Assembly: GCA_963920635.1 (NCBI GenBank)
Contig: OY987305.1
Coordinates: 1,870,001 to 1,934,000 of the forward strand
Origin: Pseudeuparius sepicola
Taxonomy: Eukaryota; Arthropoda; Insecta; Coleoptera; Anthribidae
Direction: 5' to 3'
DNA: 64,000 nt
The notes beneath the pieces were generated by a model. That model saw only the letters and a list, made by a program, of their open reading frames with translations, searched no databases and was not told the origin of the DNA. Numbering within the stretch: position 1 is the first letter of the stretch; each line of letters starts with the position of its first letter. Made by a program: the position numbers and the translations under genes. Below, one piece after another: positions 42,256 to 56,134 of the stretch.

Positions 42256-43911
42256 CTGAAACGAAAACAAAAAACCATGAATAAATATTGTAAAAAAACT
42301 ACAAAGTAGAATGTGCCATTTTCTATGCGTGCAATGTGCATATTATAAAATGTGCAAAAGATGCTTCGACAAAAAAACGTCCGAAATACCTTCATGTAAC
42401 TGGATCCTGACTCATGTGAGATCAATGGAAGAATTCGGAGTAGGAATAGTGAGGCAACCTCTTGAATTAATCCTTTAAATCCTATTTGTTTCCTAAGGCA
42501 AATAAATATTGTAAATAATTGTAATCTGATGGAAAGCCCCACTCTTCGACATTCAGAAAGATCAAAGTCGTTAAATTCGTTAAATAAATCGTTGATCTAA
42601 GGTTTAACGACTTAAAACAAAGTTCGCTGATCGAGATACAAACCGGTTAAGGTTGGAAATATACAGAACATCCTTCTTAATATGTCCAATTGAATGAGAA
42701 AGTCAACATTTATTGACTGAAGTATGATCACGTTTTTTGATTTTGGAGGCAGGTTTTCAACTTATGTTTCATTATTCATTTCTAAGACAATACAGCATAC
42801 AATTTTCGCCTGCCTGTGAATGGATTTAATTGACAAAGGTGGATTTTGTTTTTTATTTAAACAATACCGGAATGTTGTGAGAACTCTTATACGGAAATCT
42901 TTGTTATGACCTACATGGAACTTTTACTAAAAATAATTACGAAATGACTTCTTTCCGCTGCTTAAAATCATTTCCAAATACTGTAATGTCTCTCGCTATG
43001 ATGTGAAAAATAAGACGATTTAAAATTTCAGGAGTTTCTCTTTCATTGAGATCTTCACACTTCATTAAATTTACTATAATTATAACATAGAAAGCTGTGG
43101 AATAGGCTGGTAGATTCTAGGAAATGATCACAGTTTTTACAAGTGCCTGGTTATCACTTTAGGAAAATTAATCTTGAAGTCATGTTTGTGAATAGGTTAT
43201 ATTTGCCTGATAAATCTTTGAAGGTTCTCTCACACTTCTATATTTTTCCAATGAAATATACAAGTGATATTGGAAACAAATTGTATTGTTCTATTGAGAA
43301 ATATGTCAATCCATACATTCCTTACACTTTTAAAAATATGATTACCTTATAAAATCGTACACCTATAGGTCTAAAAAAATTAATCTGAAGTGTTAAATGT
43401 TAACCTTTTTTACTCTGAATTTGATTTACTTTACCATTTCATTATGGAAAACAACTTTGAGATACCTCGCATAGATTTTGTAATATTAAACTACATAAGA
43501 GATGTACTATCAGTGGGACAATGCAACTAGTCAAATTTTTGGTTTCGTAAAAAAAGAATCGTGTTCGACTTGACAAAAAGTATAGGTAGTGATCATTTTT
43601 GAGTTGCGTGACATGATATCAAGTAGACGATAAAACTCAAATAACATCTGAATTGAATTTTTTTAGATATCCTGTTGAAAAAAAACTTTCTTTATATTTA
43701 AAGATCGAATTATCAGTAGCGACTATGAATTTTATCTACGTAGTCATGAACTGTCGAAACAGAAAATCTGATAATGATTCTCTTGTAAATAGGTAATCAA
43801 ATTTGTGGAGAGTCCATATTTTTAGTTAAAAGAATACATGCACATTTTTGCTCGAGTAATACACAAAAAATAACAGAAGGCATCATTTTACTTACTTAAA
43901 TATAAAATGGT

Positions 43912-44240
43912 GCCCCACGTTGGGCGCCAATTTGTTACTAAATATAAATATAAAAGAAATCTATGGATATTTTTGCTAGGCTTACCTGGTGTGTATGATC
44001 ATTCACGGAGCTATTACACAGAAACCACCTACAAACGTAGAACTAAGAAACTTAACTAAGGAAACTTACATATTATCTAAAGGTATTGCCTACTTACTAT
44101 CTAATATTATATTGAAGCTGTCCGGTTAATTGTAACTTTTATTGAACGAACCTTTTCTATAGATAAGAGCTTATCTTCTTAACAAGTCTGTCCCCACGTC
44201 TTGCAGACAGTACCTCCCCTCTACCTGAGATTCTCAATCA
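43912..44240 (-). mobile_element. LTR remnant with primer-binding site
   Basis: On the minus strand an LTR-like sequence ends ...agtaaca and is followed by attggcgcccaacgtggggc, which looks like a tRNA-type primer-binding site (TGG start complementary to CCA). The LTR would run from 43934 to roughly 44240; its outer edge is not certain. No gag or pol sequence is nearby. Confidence 0.45.
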
Positions 44241-44885
44241 GATTTGAAAAAAAAAACAATAATGCAATGCTAGGAACACTAGCTACAAAGCAGGAAGATT
44301 CTGACTGCTTTTGAGCATAGAACTCAATAATATTTATTTCTTGTGTTGCTTTTTTACTGTAGGTAGGTACTATTTAAAATCGTGGGCATTCTATGGCAAA
44401 ACCGTGTGTCATGTTTTAGTAATTAAAAAAATCGCTATATTTCGATATAGCGACAATTAACAAACCATTATTTTTTCTAAAGGTATTATTAGAACCAATA
44501 ACTCAAGTACCTTCATATAAGTGGTATTTTCGATTTTTTTGCCACATTAGCGTCAAATAATTAAGAGATGTTCCGGATAAGATATGAATATTATAATGGA
44601 AGGGAACATTTTTTGTTTTTCATAATTATTTTCAAAATATTTGTTGCCGAATTTTGGGAAATTAATAAAACCTGTGTTATCCTCAAAACATGCAATAAAT
44701 ACGAAAACGAAAACAAAGTATCTATTTACTAGACAGGCAATAAAAGATAAAAATTTGCTAATCCCTAAAAATGTGGTGATACATCTAAGTATTTACTACA
44801 GGTGTAGGTATCCCAATTGTCCCTTGAAAAATTAATCTACTACTTATATTAAGTGATATTTAATTGCATTATTAATACCCTTATA

Positions 44886-45140
44886 CAGTGTGGTCATTTA
44901 AGTGTACAACATATATGGGATTTTTTTTTATTAACTGCACAACCAAAATACAGATATTGCCGAAACTTGATGTATGTTCACTAATCATATTAGTTGCACT
45001 TAGAATTGTTGCAAGTTAAACAGCAGACAGGGTAGGTAAAAAAATATAAAAATTGTACAAGAGTAAAGTACCCTTATTTCAGAAAATTCAGCAAAGTGTT
45101 ATTAAGAAAAGTTGTTTAGAATGAAAAGCTATGCCTGAAT
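44886..45140. mobile_element. Solo arm of the CAGTGTGGTCA foldback family
   Basis: cagtgtggtcatttaagtg and about 240 bp following match one arm of 49299-50100, including gtacaagagtaaagtaccct. No inverted partner is present nearby. Confidence 0.75.
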
Positions 45141-48100
45141 ACCAAAGTATGACCTCAGAAAATATTGTTAATTTTTTGTACTTGCCATTGTTCTCACCTT
45201 TTCTTGTGATATGGTATTTATAATGATCTTGATCCTGATATTTACTAAAAGTATTCATAGACGATATAACTTGATTCCAGATCGTGAACCAGTCATTTTA
45301 TGCCACAAGCCTTATTACATATCATTTCTCGCAAGTTCATTACCAAGGCTTGCTGCTGGTATGATTGGCTTTTATTCAGGACCGGCATTAAATTATTTTT
45401 ATATTTGCAAATATTCACAGATGAGTAAACATTTCCAAAACACATACACGTCACTAAATACATTTTTCAGTCGCTTATACTTTACATTAGTTTGTGACAT
45501 AATTATTGATGATATTATACATCTAGACTTTGTAATCTAAATTTTTGAAGTGTGATTCTGTTTAGGTATGCCGTGTCTACAACTAGAAGTAGTTGTTAAA
45601 AAATTGGTCATGCCTCATGCAACAATAATTACAAATGCATTCTCATCTTAGAAAATGTTAGAAATTAGAGATAACTCTTTTAATTACAGTTTTTTCAGAT
45701 CATGATACAGGATCTGTACCGTAGAACAGGGATTTTTGAATCTATTTTTGTATACTTGTTCATTTTTTTCTAATAAAAAAACTTGTTTCGCATAGGTATG
45801 TACTGCACAAACCAGTAGGGACTAGGGAAGTAAATATGTAATAATAACAATAATTCTCACCAAACGCTTGGACAAATGTTAATGACACTATATGTGAAAA
45901 AATACGTTCAAGAACATATTATTGGCTTGGCACTGAAAACTCGATTGCTAAAAAATAGTATTAGCTAAAAGCCTGACTATATCTATCGCAAATATGAAAA
46001 ATGCGTGGGTAATTTATTTCTGTTATTATCATAGAAAAATGTTTTTTAAAACTTCGGTATTATCAATAGTGAGGTATTCAAACTAGAAAATAATTATTGC
46101 TATAATATTGCTAAAGTTTATCGTTACTTCGTACGCTACCGCCGATAATTATTGTAAAACTCTTATTATAATAAATAATTAAGACAGGAGTATGCCAATA
46201 CAAATTGCATACATTATTTTTTTAGGACCAGACATAATAATAAAAAATAATAGCTTTAGACTTCAAAATAGAATAATGTGCCCATATAAAAGACGTTTCC
46301 TGAAAATCTGTAATCTTATTTTTGGCTCTCCAATCTATATAAACTGAAAAAATTGTTCGTGGGATTTTGCTAATTTTACGGATAATAAATAATTGTTTGT
46401 GGCTCTTGTGGCATGTTACATAATTTCTGGGTTAAGTTGTCAATTTCACTCTCACTGTCGCCAATTGTAGCTGCAAAAGGACAGATTTTAGGAATTGACT
46501 ATGTAAACTGATAAATTTTAAATCTGGCATAGTCATAGCAATAATGTATGGTATTGACCCAATATTGGCTAACTGTGAATTTTTATTGGTTATATGGTAA
46601 TGAAAAATCGGTATTATAATGAACTTCATTATAGGACAGGTAGTAAATGTCTATAATAAATCAATTAAAGTAGCTATAGGTACCTATGGAGTTAAAAAAA
46701 TATATTATTTTGCATATTCGCCGTTTTTTGCTAGTTTGGAATTTATATTAAAATTATTTCACGAAACCACTGTTTACAATCGATTTCATATAATACACAC
46801 TAAAAACACTGTTAATTAATTTTTTATAAGTAAATGTTTACAACGTCGTTTTACCTGAAATAATCGCTAGAGATCACAACGACCTATGAAAAGCTGATAA
46901 TAATTATTATTAATTCTTTTTCAGTTCAAGTTCAGGTTCAAATAAAGTAATCTGTTAGCTTTATCCCAAAAACAAACATTTAGAAATTTTAGCCAAGGGG
47001 TTTGATTGTTTTGTCGAGGTCAGACATTTTTGGTTTGACCCAATATAGATATTGTTGCAACTGATTCAGATAACACTGTGTACCTCTACACGGTTGATCG
47101 ATTGAAACATTTCTTGTGGAAATGCGGCTAAAAAACGTGTCACCTACTTTCGAAATATCAAAAAGATCTGTTGTATAACAGCCAAAATAAAATTTCAGCG
47201 GTGTTTCGTCAGTGTTTTTTTTCTTCAGAAGTTGATTTGTGCAATACTAATAATTACAGGAAAAGCGCAACTAATCTTGGCGTTTTCTAAAATATACAAT
47301 GTCACCTCACAATTGATGATAATTTCAATTAATGATCATATACTATACATTTTTTTAGAAAAATTGTCGCTTTGATGTCACAAAATTAAATAACCATTAA
47401 AACACTCGACTACCTTACGATTGTATTATCTAGAATCCGGCAATTTATCGATTTTTATTGCTTGAAACATTTCTGGTGTGAAATTCATTGCTACTTATTA
47501 CATTAAAATGAGATTCCAAAGTATAAGTATGTATGCCTGGATATTTTTTACTATTTTTAATTATTTAAGTAGAACATAATATTATAAAAATGACTAAATA
47601 ATTATTTTAAACATAGCCTTGAACGTGTGGTGTTAATATTAAATTGGAAAATTTTGTCACCAAATTGATCTACTGAAAAAAAATTAAATACATACAAAAT
47701 TGTCTACTAATTCTCCCATAAGCAGCACATGCATAATTTGAACACTTCGATTAATAATTAATTTAATTTTCATAAATCAAAGATAAATTATTAGTATTTA
47801 TATTATTCGCCGGACTATTTCATTTTGTTCAACAGTTCTATTGAATCGTTATTGAAACTGCTTTGTGTTTATATTTTGAAAGACATATACACGTTTTAAT
47901 CTGCTTGGCAAAAACACTGTCTATACAAATATGAATTTTAGTTACAAACAAAAATTATCTGTATTGTCTATCCTTTACAGCCCATTGTTTAAATTTATTG
48001 ACATTTATGCCACTTTGTCTTAATTTTGTATAAGGAAAAAACCAAAGTTAAATCCAAACATTTGAAAACTTCCACACGCTTTGAAATAGTATTGTCTAGC

Positions 48101-48424
48101 TTAGAACAATATGAAGCTACGTCAAAATGTATCGCAAATTTCTTTGTGGCATAAACAGATAAATCTCCAGTGCAAGTTATAGTGCAGAATCTTATTTGGT
48201 TTTTGAGTAATACATTTCCAAAAGTGACCCCTTTTTCGTTTAAATTTAAAATAACTTCCTAACCTTTAAAGATAGACCCTTAATACCCTGTAACAAAAAG
48301 AACATCCTCTTTAAGGGATTTCTGAAAATGTACAAAATACGGGATGTTCCATTAAAAAAACACATAACTTTGGTTCGTCAGTACTTATTGGATCACCCTG
48401 TATATTAGAATATATTTTCGGAAT

Positions 48425-51000
48425 ACTCATGTTTCTCTACAAGTCTTGTCTATAATCTTTTTTCTAGCATTAACAATGTAGAAGATATAGTCCACCGCGG
48501 CCTTTTTAACTCACCCTGTATACTAACTTCCTTTTGAATAACTGGCAATAATATTTTACTGAATCCCACTGAACATTTAGCAACAAAGTTGTCCCCATTT
48601 CCTAGAATAAATGCTGATTCCTTAATTTTTCGCCACAAAATTGTAGGATTATTATTAAAAGAGTGTTTACACATTCTTGACTTTGAAATTTAACTTTTAT
48701 CAAATGGCCTACAATTCGCCCCAACATAGAACTTTCCACATTCGCGAGGATTTTTTTAAATGCAACTTTTTGAACTTTGTACCTCATTAAATGGTTTCGT
48801 TTTAACTAGCATCGATGTTAATGAATGTATTTTTGGTTCTAAATACTGTGCTGACATTAAAAAGATGGCCTATGCGTTTTAGCTTATCTGATAGTCCAAG
48901 AATATAAGGAATAATTAAATTTATCTACTAGTCGGTCCATCAGATTTATTTCTCTACTTATTCTATTAGCATTGTTATTTTGTTGGCAATCCTGAAAAAC
49001 TTGCTCAACAAATTCAATAGGGTAACAACTATTCTTCCTAAGAACATGTTATATAATATGTTTAATTTCCTCCTCAAATTTTGTGTTATTAGAACATAGT
49101 TTTAGCCCTGTCATAGAAACTTTTAACTATTAGTTCTTTTTTAACACTAGTAATATGACGAGTGGAGTTAAAATGGAGATATTTATTAGTATGTGTTGGT
49201 TTTCTATAGACACTAGTTTCTATACTGCAGATTTTAGTATTTCCATTTCTAGTGTACATTTAACAGAAGGTTCTTGTGAGTTTATAAAATTTAATACACA
49301 GTGTGGTCATTTAAGTGCGCAACATATTGTTTTTTTTATTAATTGCACAACGAAAATACAAATATTCCCGAAAGTTGGTGCATGTTCGATAATCATGCAA
49401 GTCAAACAACAAATTGTACAAGAGTAAAGTACCCTTATTTCAGAAAATTCAGCAAAATGTTATTAAGAAAAGTGTTCTAGAATTTAAAGTTATGCCAAAA
49501 TACCAAAACATGGCCTAAGAAAAAAATGTGTTTTTGAAAAACATTAATAATTTCCTAAAAAAGATTTGTTTTAATATTCACCCTAAACCGTTTCATAAAT
49601 CAATCAAAATTAAATCAATTTCGCATAACTTTGTTCAAATTCAAGCATATTTGTAAAATTAACTTAGATTTTTAATTTTTTAGGGAATCACAAACTTCAT
49701 GTTTGTTGCAACGATATTAAACAAAACTTTAAAATTTCGCAAAAATTCTTCCGAACAAGGTAAAACATTAGTAATGATAATGTGTATATTAAAAAATTGT
49801 CATTTACGGCGCAAAATTTTTATTTTAAATGCTGATTAAGAAACTGTGGAAATTAATTGACAAATTTTTTTTTCTTAGGAGGCTATGTTTTGGGTTTTTG
49901 GGCATAGCTTTTAATTCTAAACAACTTTTCTTAATAACCTTTTGCTGAATTTTTTGAAATAAGGGTACTTTACTCTTGTACAATTTTTATATTTTTGACC
50001 TACCCTGTATGCTGTTTGACTTGCAACCATTCTAAGTGCACCTAATATCTGTATTTTGGTTGTGCAATTAATAAAAAAGTCCCATATGTTGACCACACTG
50101 TATATCTGCACTAAACATTAGGTTGGTGAACATAACTTGTCAACTCATTTTGTTCAAAATCTTCCATGAATAAATTTCTTCTGAATGGTGATAAAGGAGA
50201 CCCCAAAGCCATTCCAAATTCCTGCTGGTAAAATTCATTTTTTAGTTGAAAATAAGCGGTTTAACACAGTTTAATATTGCATCTATATATTCAAATTTTA
50301 AGTAAATATTTTGCTAACGAATGACATGGTGAATTTATTGAACTTACAATAGGGCCAAGAGGAATGTTAGTTTTGTGTATTTTGGGTAAACCATATGTGG
50401 AGGTTTTGAATGATGCGGATTTAAGAGAGTCCTTTGTCTTTGTGTCATTTGTTCGCGGTATTTTTAGTTTTGTATATTTTAGATGTTATTGAAGTTATAT
50501 GGTCTTTGTTTATCCTCCTGTAAGTTGTAAGTTCCTTCATTTAACAAATCATTTAATTTATTATCATACACAATATTCTCTAAAATAACAGTTGCATTTC
50601 CCTTATCTGATGGTAATATTTTAATTATTCTATCTGAAATATTTGACTTTGGTTTACAATTTTTTTTCTAAAATTATTTTTGACCTGACTCTAAATTCTT
50701 GACCTAGTTCCTCAGGTAATGCCTGAACTGTTTCCTCTACTAGTAATTTTATTGTCAACAACAGAAAAAATCAACTCTTTTGTCAAAACTGTTAACGAAA
50801 TCATTGTCTATTTGATTCAATTCCTCGCTATACCTATGCTCTTCCCCAACTAATCTTTTGAATTTTTTTTTATTATGTCTAAGTTTAACTCTATCAAAAT
50901 GCCTGATACAATTTGATATGTAATTAAAATCATAAAAAGATACACACACACAAATAATAATAATTCTTAAACCATGCACAAACAAAAATTGCGACTTGAA
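48425..51000 (-). pseudogene. Decayed Penelope-like retroelement split by a foldback insertion
   Basis: Minus-strand translations give Penelope reverse-transcriptase motifs: [20 protein letters not shown] (around 50340-50400), EFGMALGSPLSP followed by LFMEDFEQ (50130-50222), and YPIEFVEQVFQ (around 49010). The N-terminal side has VKLRHNKKFKRLVGEE-like sequence (near 50850-50890), and the C-terminal GIY-YIG region survives as fragments at 48450-48790 (CKHSFNNNPTILWRKIKESA). Frames are broken by stops and shifts, and the element at 49299-50100 interrupts the RT domain. Not functional. Confidence 0.8.
49299..50100. mobile_element. Foldback element inserted in the Penelope remnant
   Basis: Ends cagtgtggtcatttaagtg and its complement (ttgaccacactg), right end followed by TA. 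Arms of about 230 bp share the block gtacaagagtaaagtaccct / agggtactttactcttgtac. Confidence 0.85.
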
Positions 51001-51264
51001 AACTTTATCTAATATGCAATTAATCCAGTGTTATTTTATTAGTAGATCTAATTTAAAAAAAGGCACGCCTATGTTAGAACGGTATTTTTTCGTCTCGCCT
51101 TGAACTGCTGATTTCTTTTGAAGTACCTACCTCATAGTACTGGCCATCAGGATTTAATAAAATGTTCCTGTCACCTTGCACCATACATAGTCATCATCTT
51201 TAGGTACCTACTTGAGAATTTTTATGATAAATCTTAAATCTTCGAGTAGATTCACGTTATCTTT

Positions 51265-51335
51265 CAGGTACAACATATCTCAGTTGGTAGATTTACGATC
51301 TTTGTACCGGGTTCGAATTTTAATACATTTAGAAA
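51265..51335 (+). other. tRNA-like fragment (A-box and B-box)
   Basis: tatctcagttggtaga resembles a tRNA A-box region and ccgggttcgaatttt a T-arm/B-box. Only about 17 nt separate them, too few for a tRNA, so this is a decayed tRNA or the head of a SINE. Confidence 0.4.
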
Positions 51336-51902
51336 TTATTATTTGAGATTTATAATTAATATTTTTCAATTTAATATATTAAGACCACCTTGATTGCTAC
51401 AACCATTACAAACATATACTTGTACCAATTATAAAAATATTTAAAACGATTTTTTTACATTTGCCAATACCTATCTGTTATGAAATTTTATATTATCTAG
51501 GATCGATGCTTTATATTATTCAAATAACAATTTATTATTTTATTGATAACTTCAGTCTCCAGGTGATTGAACTGGACTGGTGGCCTTTTAAGAAATATGT
51601 AGGTAGGATATATTATTTTGTGATCTAAGAAAAATAAAGGTTGTAAATGTATTAATAATAATAATAATTAATTCACATAGGCGTTGCTGCATAATTGTCA
51701 CATAATGACACAAATATAATAATTATTGTATTGAAACAAAAATATATGGTTTCTTCCTTTGATTTTCTATAAATAGTTCTATAATTTCATACTGTTTAAC
51801 GAAAACAGAATGTAAGATAATCAAAATGATAATTTAAACTAATTATCTATTACTAATCTTAAATAATAAAAAAATTGCGACAAAAAACAAGTAGGTACTT
51901 AC

Positions 51903-52050
51903 GAAAAGTCAGTCAGTTGAATAAGAGCCAGGGTGGAAATCACTGCAATTTCCGAACCAACAACAAACTGTCACCTGTCAAGTAGATAGACCGCACGACA
52001 CTGACTACGCCGATCGCCGCTACACTGCTTAAATGCTCCAAACCAGGTAG
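51903..52050 (-). promoter_or_regulatory. Candidate SLC41 first exon and promoter
   Basis: On the minus strand this CpG-richer block (gcggcgatcggcgtagtcag) ends with a good donor, CTTTTC|GTAAGTAC. It would make a non-coding first exon joined to 42255. The transcription start is not determined. Confidence 0.4.
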
Positions 52051-52085
52051 GTACTTACTGGGAAATTGTTAGATAGCAGATCACA

Positions 52086-52540
52086 ATGGATGACGCGAAA
52101 TTTCTTCGGTACCCGACGGTTCGCCTGTGGGTACCTTTTAGCACTGAGTGGACAGAGTAGGCGTTGACGGGTGTGCTCCATATACTTAAATTAGTGTAAA
52201 TCTAGGAGGCTAGGGAATGGGAAATAATCGAAGATCGGGGGGCAGGGGTTTCTAAGTGACTGTTCCACGATTGTTGTCATAAAAAATAATGATGGTGCAT
52301 TGTTTACAATAAATAAAGATAACAATTTGAATGTTTTGTTTTGTTTGCCTTTCTTTCTGAGTGACTAATTTTTATCTAGAATCCGATGGGGACATATTGT
52401 TGGGGTTATTTGCAGAAATCCAGGAAGTAGGTACAGAGTTTGCTGTGAAACAGTACCAAACACTCTGGTCCACTGATTACGAGGAATCGCTGAATGTCTA
52501 TAACGGATACGCCTACTTGATCGTGGCGAATGAATTATAG
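52086..52540 (+). other. Candidate small exons divergent from SLC41 (uncertain)
   Basis: 52086-52130 reads MDDAKFLRYPTVRLW before a GTACCT donor-like site. 52413-52540, after an acceptor (gttatttgcag), reads IQEVGTEFAVKQYQTLWSTD then YEESLNVYNGYAYLIVANEL and stop. Both have coding-like composition, but the phases do not join and no family is recognised. Confidence 0.2.
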
Positions 52541-54070
52541 TCTGCGTTTTAATTATTCTGCAAATGCCTGGTTGGAAATCAAGATTTCGTTTTTTATGGT
52601 GTTATTTAATGGCACAAACTTCTACAGGTCCTACCGTTAAATACCGAATTGTCACCTCAAGAAATATACGGGGTGATTAAGCTTTAAAAAAGAATGTGAG
52701 CTTTTTAGGTCAATTTATGTCCGACATTTATGTGTATAGTGGGACCAATGAGAAATCACTGATGTTTTTCTTGGCCAGACTTCATAAGATATCCCTGGTA
52801 AAAATTAATTCTTATCCAGTGTCCAGTTGTGTTGACTTTATCGAAACTTGCGAAAGAAAATATCCGAGCCTCAGCATGGAAGCGAAAATTAGTTTATCTC
52901 GTAAAAGAAAGAAAAAACGGATTCGTCGATAGACTACAGCGAGTCTAGATTTATCGATTTAAAAAAGGAGAGGCGGCAAAAAAGGAAGTTGAGATGGTGT
53001 CGGAACTGGAAATTAAATTTCGAAATCGTTTTCGTTTTCATTTTTCACATATTCGCCGGAAATAAATTGTAAAATTTATAAATAAGTTCGGATACCCCCA
53101 AGCAGTCAGTAATGGAATATGCCACTCAAAATGGGTTTGGTGGTAACTTTTCAGAAGGAACTTTAACGAATCAAAATTGAAGCAGTAACTTCTTATTAGA
53201 CGTATCCTTTACTCGATGGACGTAGGTATCTAGTAAGATTGGTAATACCCAAGCCGTTTAGAATGGTATGTATGATGCTGAGCCATATGGGATTTACTAT
53301 TAAAAAATTAACAATACACGACAATAATTATTGAAAGAATACAAAGTAATTCGATGACGCAAATAAAAAAAAGTACGCAATTTACTTCTTGAAATTGTAT
53401 CAGCGTTATACCTGCCAAATATTTTTGCGAGATTGCTGTTATTAAAAGGAAATTTTTAGCCGTTCTACATTTGTTTTATCGGGAACGTCACGATAATTTA
53501 GATTAAACAAACAATAGATAAATTCTACCCCTACACATATTTGTAAAAGCAAATATTATTAGGCATTGTTACAATATGCTGCCTGGAGGATATTTATAGT
53601 TTTTACACATCGGTTTCGTATTTCTCGTCAAAATGTTGTAACTTGTATTACAAAAGCGCTATAATTCAAACGATTATTAAATTACTAAATAGTAGGTACT
53701 TTTTATGCGGCGCCTTTTGTTGCATTTCTTTTATGTTTTGCAAATTGAAATTGGGAGTTTTTATTGACATTTCCTGGAAAATTCTACCTTAGGTAGTTTG
53801 ATTTACGCCACAGGGCTCTTGCCTAATATTCTTTGCGGTCTACAATCTGAATACGTTAATTTTGAAAGGATTTAATTTCGGTTTCATTCCAAATGTCCTT
53901 AATCAAATCACACGACACAGTTTTCTCGGGCAAATTGGCTTTTTCTACAAAATTACCCAAATCATTACAAGAAGCCTGTTCATGTTTTTTATGACTCTAA
54001 AAAATATGCGCACAAAAATAGAACCATGTAAATAAACCTATTTTCTGAATGAACACAATATGTAAATATA
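52541..54070. other. AT-rich region, nothing recognised
   Basis: No gene or complete repeat was identified. A cggggtgattaagctt sequence at 52671 resembles a lone foldback terminus, and the short plus-strand open frame after it (52696-52932) is basic at its end but unrelated to anything I know. Confidence 0.4.
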
Positions 54071-54571
54071 CAGTGTGACCCGCTTAAATTCGGAACACCC
54101 CCCATAAAATTTGTAATTGTTGTCCAATTTTTTTTAAACGATAGGGCATCAAAAGCTGTACCTACATTAGGGCAAAACCAGGGCCCACTACGGCATATTT
54201 TTGATGCCAAAATTAGAGATTAGAGAAATCATATTAGCGATTTTTTTATAAAAATTCTGACTACGCCAATAACAGGCTTGCACAAAATTTTGTTAAAAAA
54301 TGAAAATCGCGATTTAACTACCTTTTTACAAGCTTTTATATTTATGTAACTTCACCTGTTAAGTTAGTATGTATATGTGTGGGTCGAATCTTGCAAGCTG
54401 AATTAGACATCCGATTGAGCTGAAATTTTGCATACACCTTCAGTTCCGGTGACAATACAATATGCAATACTCCATATTGTAATACATTCAAAATGGCCGC
54501 CGCTCCAAGATGGCGGATTATGTATTTTTTGTCAAGCCCCTTAATGTGAGTATCACATGTGGGTCACACTG
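54071..54571. mobile_element. 501-bp element with CAGTGTGACCC ends
   Basis: Starts cagtgtgacccgc, ends gtgggtcacactg, TA on both sides. The interior at 54130-54290 matches an arm of 15714-16485, and 54485-54560 matches the tandem repeat at 31935-32215. Confidence 0.82.
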
Positions 54572-55313
54572 TATATCAACACCCTTACTTCCATTCAAAT
54601 ATTATTATTTGAACTATCTACAGCTTCTAAATTGAATACAATCAACAAATATTTGACAAACAAACATAAGAGATTTATAACTTGTCGATTTCAGTCTAAA
54701 TTATTTTTCCATATATGTCAGTGGAAAATTTTCAAACTGTACATTCTACAAGAAATATTGGTATTGGTACTTTGACTCCTTATGCCACACCTTATTTAAA
54801 TAAATAGTAACCAGGATAATGTACCTACTCAACAATCGACAAATAGGCAGATATATTCAAAGTAAATAAAATAAATTTTATATTTATATTTCTGGTGTCT
54901 ATACTAATTTAAAAAAATAACAATTCCAAAGGTGGACATTTCAGACATTTCTGACTCCATAATATGTTAACACTTAACAGTATTACAAAAGTTTAGATAT
55001 TTTAAAACAAAGCACGTTTTATTATCATCATTTTCTAAACATTATAAATATTGACAGATAGTTCTAAAATTTAATTTATTTAATCAAGCAATGTAGTAAA
55101 TACCTGTTTTGTTTTGCTATACCTATTTATTTATCTGAGTTTATAATGTTTATGAAATTTTAAATACACGTGTCAATTTTTTAGCGATATACCTAGTTTT
55201 AAGTATTATATTTTAATTTGAAAAAAGTTTGAATATCTTATTATTTTTTTGCAGTTCAAAATTAGCTTTTTGAAACTTGAAAACAATAATTATTTGAACT
55301 GTATTGACGAAAT
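54572..55313. other. AT-rich region, nothing recognised
   Basis: No coding sequence or repeat structure was identified. Confidence 0.4.
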
Positions 55314-55930
55314 AATAGTTATTTATGTACCAAGGCACTGAAGTTCAACTTTTTATGACTCATGTGGAGTTTAGTTGCTGAGGCCTCTGGCCGAGGCAAA
55401 TAAACCACATGAGTCATAAAAAGAACTTCAGTGCCGAGGTACATATTATATTTTTCTTGAAATCGAAAAAAAAATTGTTTTATTAGGCAAGAAAATAATA
55501 ATAAGGGATCACCCGTCCACGAACCGACTACGCGCGGCGTTGCTTGACTTTACCGATCGCTCTACCTAGGACAAGTATAATGATGTACGGCACCTTCTGA
55601 CAGAAAAACCAAACTGCTGCTTCTTGTGCAGCCTACACAACAAATCTATTGATTTTCAAATTTACTAAAATATGTATACTGAAGGATTGCGCTTCTATAG
55701 GAAACAATTTCTCAATGTGTACTAAAAGTTAAATGAGCCTTTATCGGCCGGGTTTTGAATATTTGGTCACTTTTGACGGGCGATTTCTCCGCGTCTGACG
55801 TTTGATGTTTACATCTCGCCAAGGCCTACTTATTGAAAAAATCGTACAATAATGGGCTACATTATTGTACGATTTCTGTGCTTTTAATGACGATTTTGGG
55901 ACATTTTAATGCCGATTTCAAGAAAAAAAA
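55314..55930 (-). mobile_element. 600-bp element with a 5S-rRNA-like box, copy B
   Basis: Near-identical to 5714-6320 along its whole length, with a few substitutions and an extra 'tctg' near 55795. The 5S-like box lies at 55503-55570 (minus strand). Flanks differ from copy A, so the shared sequence defines the element; no convincing target-site duplication was found. Confidence 0.75.
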
Positions 55931-56134
55931 AGAATATTGAAATACTAGGTACCTAAAGTAAAAATAAAATTTCATTTTTTCTACTAATTCACTTTTTCAC
56001 AAGTGCAGAAATTTTTGAAAGATCCAATCACATTGCTTCGATGGATTCCATCACATATTTATGATGACGATGACTTTAAAAACTCGCCCCAACTATTTAA
56101 AACGTCGTAGGATATTACAAGAACCGATAGTATA

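Larger units (their letters stand above)
42256..51902. other. Probable SLC41 5' intron rich in transposon remains
   Basis: 9.6 kb without recognised host exons. It contains an LTR remnant, a solo foldback arm, a decayed Penelope element and a tRNA-like fragment, annotated separately. 42260-43900, 45150-48420 and 51340-51900 are AT-rich with nothing recognised. Confidence 0.45.

Noticed and set aside
41949..42542. 197-codon minus-strand open frame next to SLC41
   Set aside because: Hydrophobic because of T-rich sequence; the only exon-like part (42144-42255) fits a 5' UTR exon with stops in the SLC41 frame.
45211..45540. 109-codon plus-strand open frame
   Set aside because: AT-rich, no family resemblance and no splice or promoter evidence.
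51265..51335. Functional tRNA gene
   Set aside because: A- and B-box-like sequences are too close together for a full cloverleaf and the acceptor stem does not pair.
52696..52932. 78-codon plus-strand open frame with basic C terminus
   Set aside because: Starts beside a foldback-like terminus, has no homology I recognise, and no splice or promoter support.
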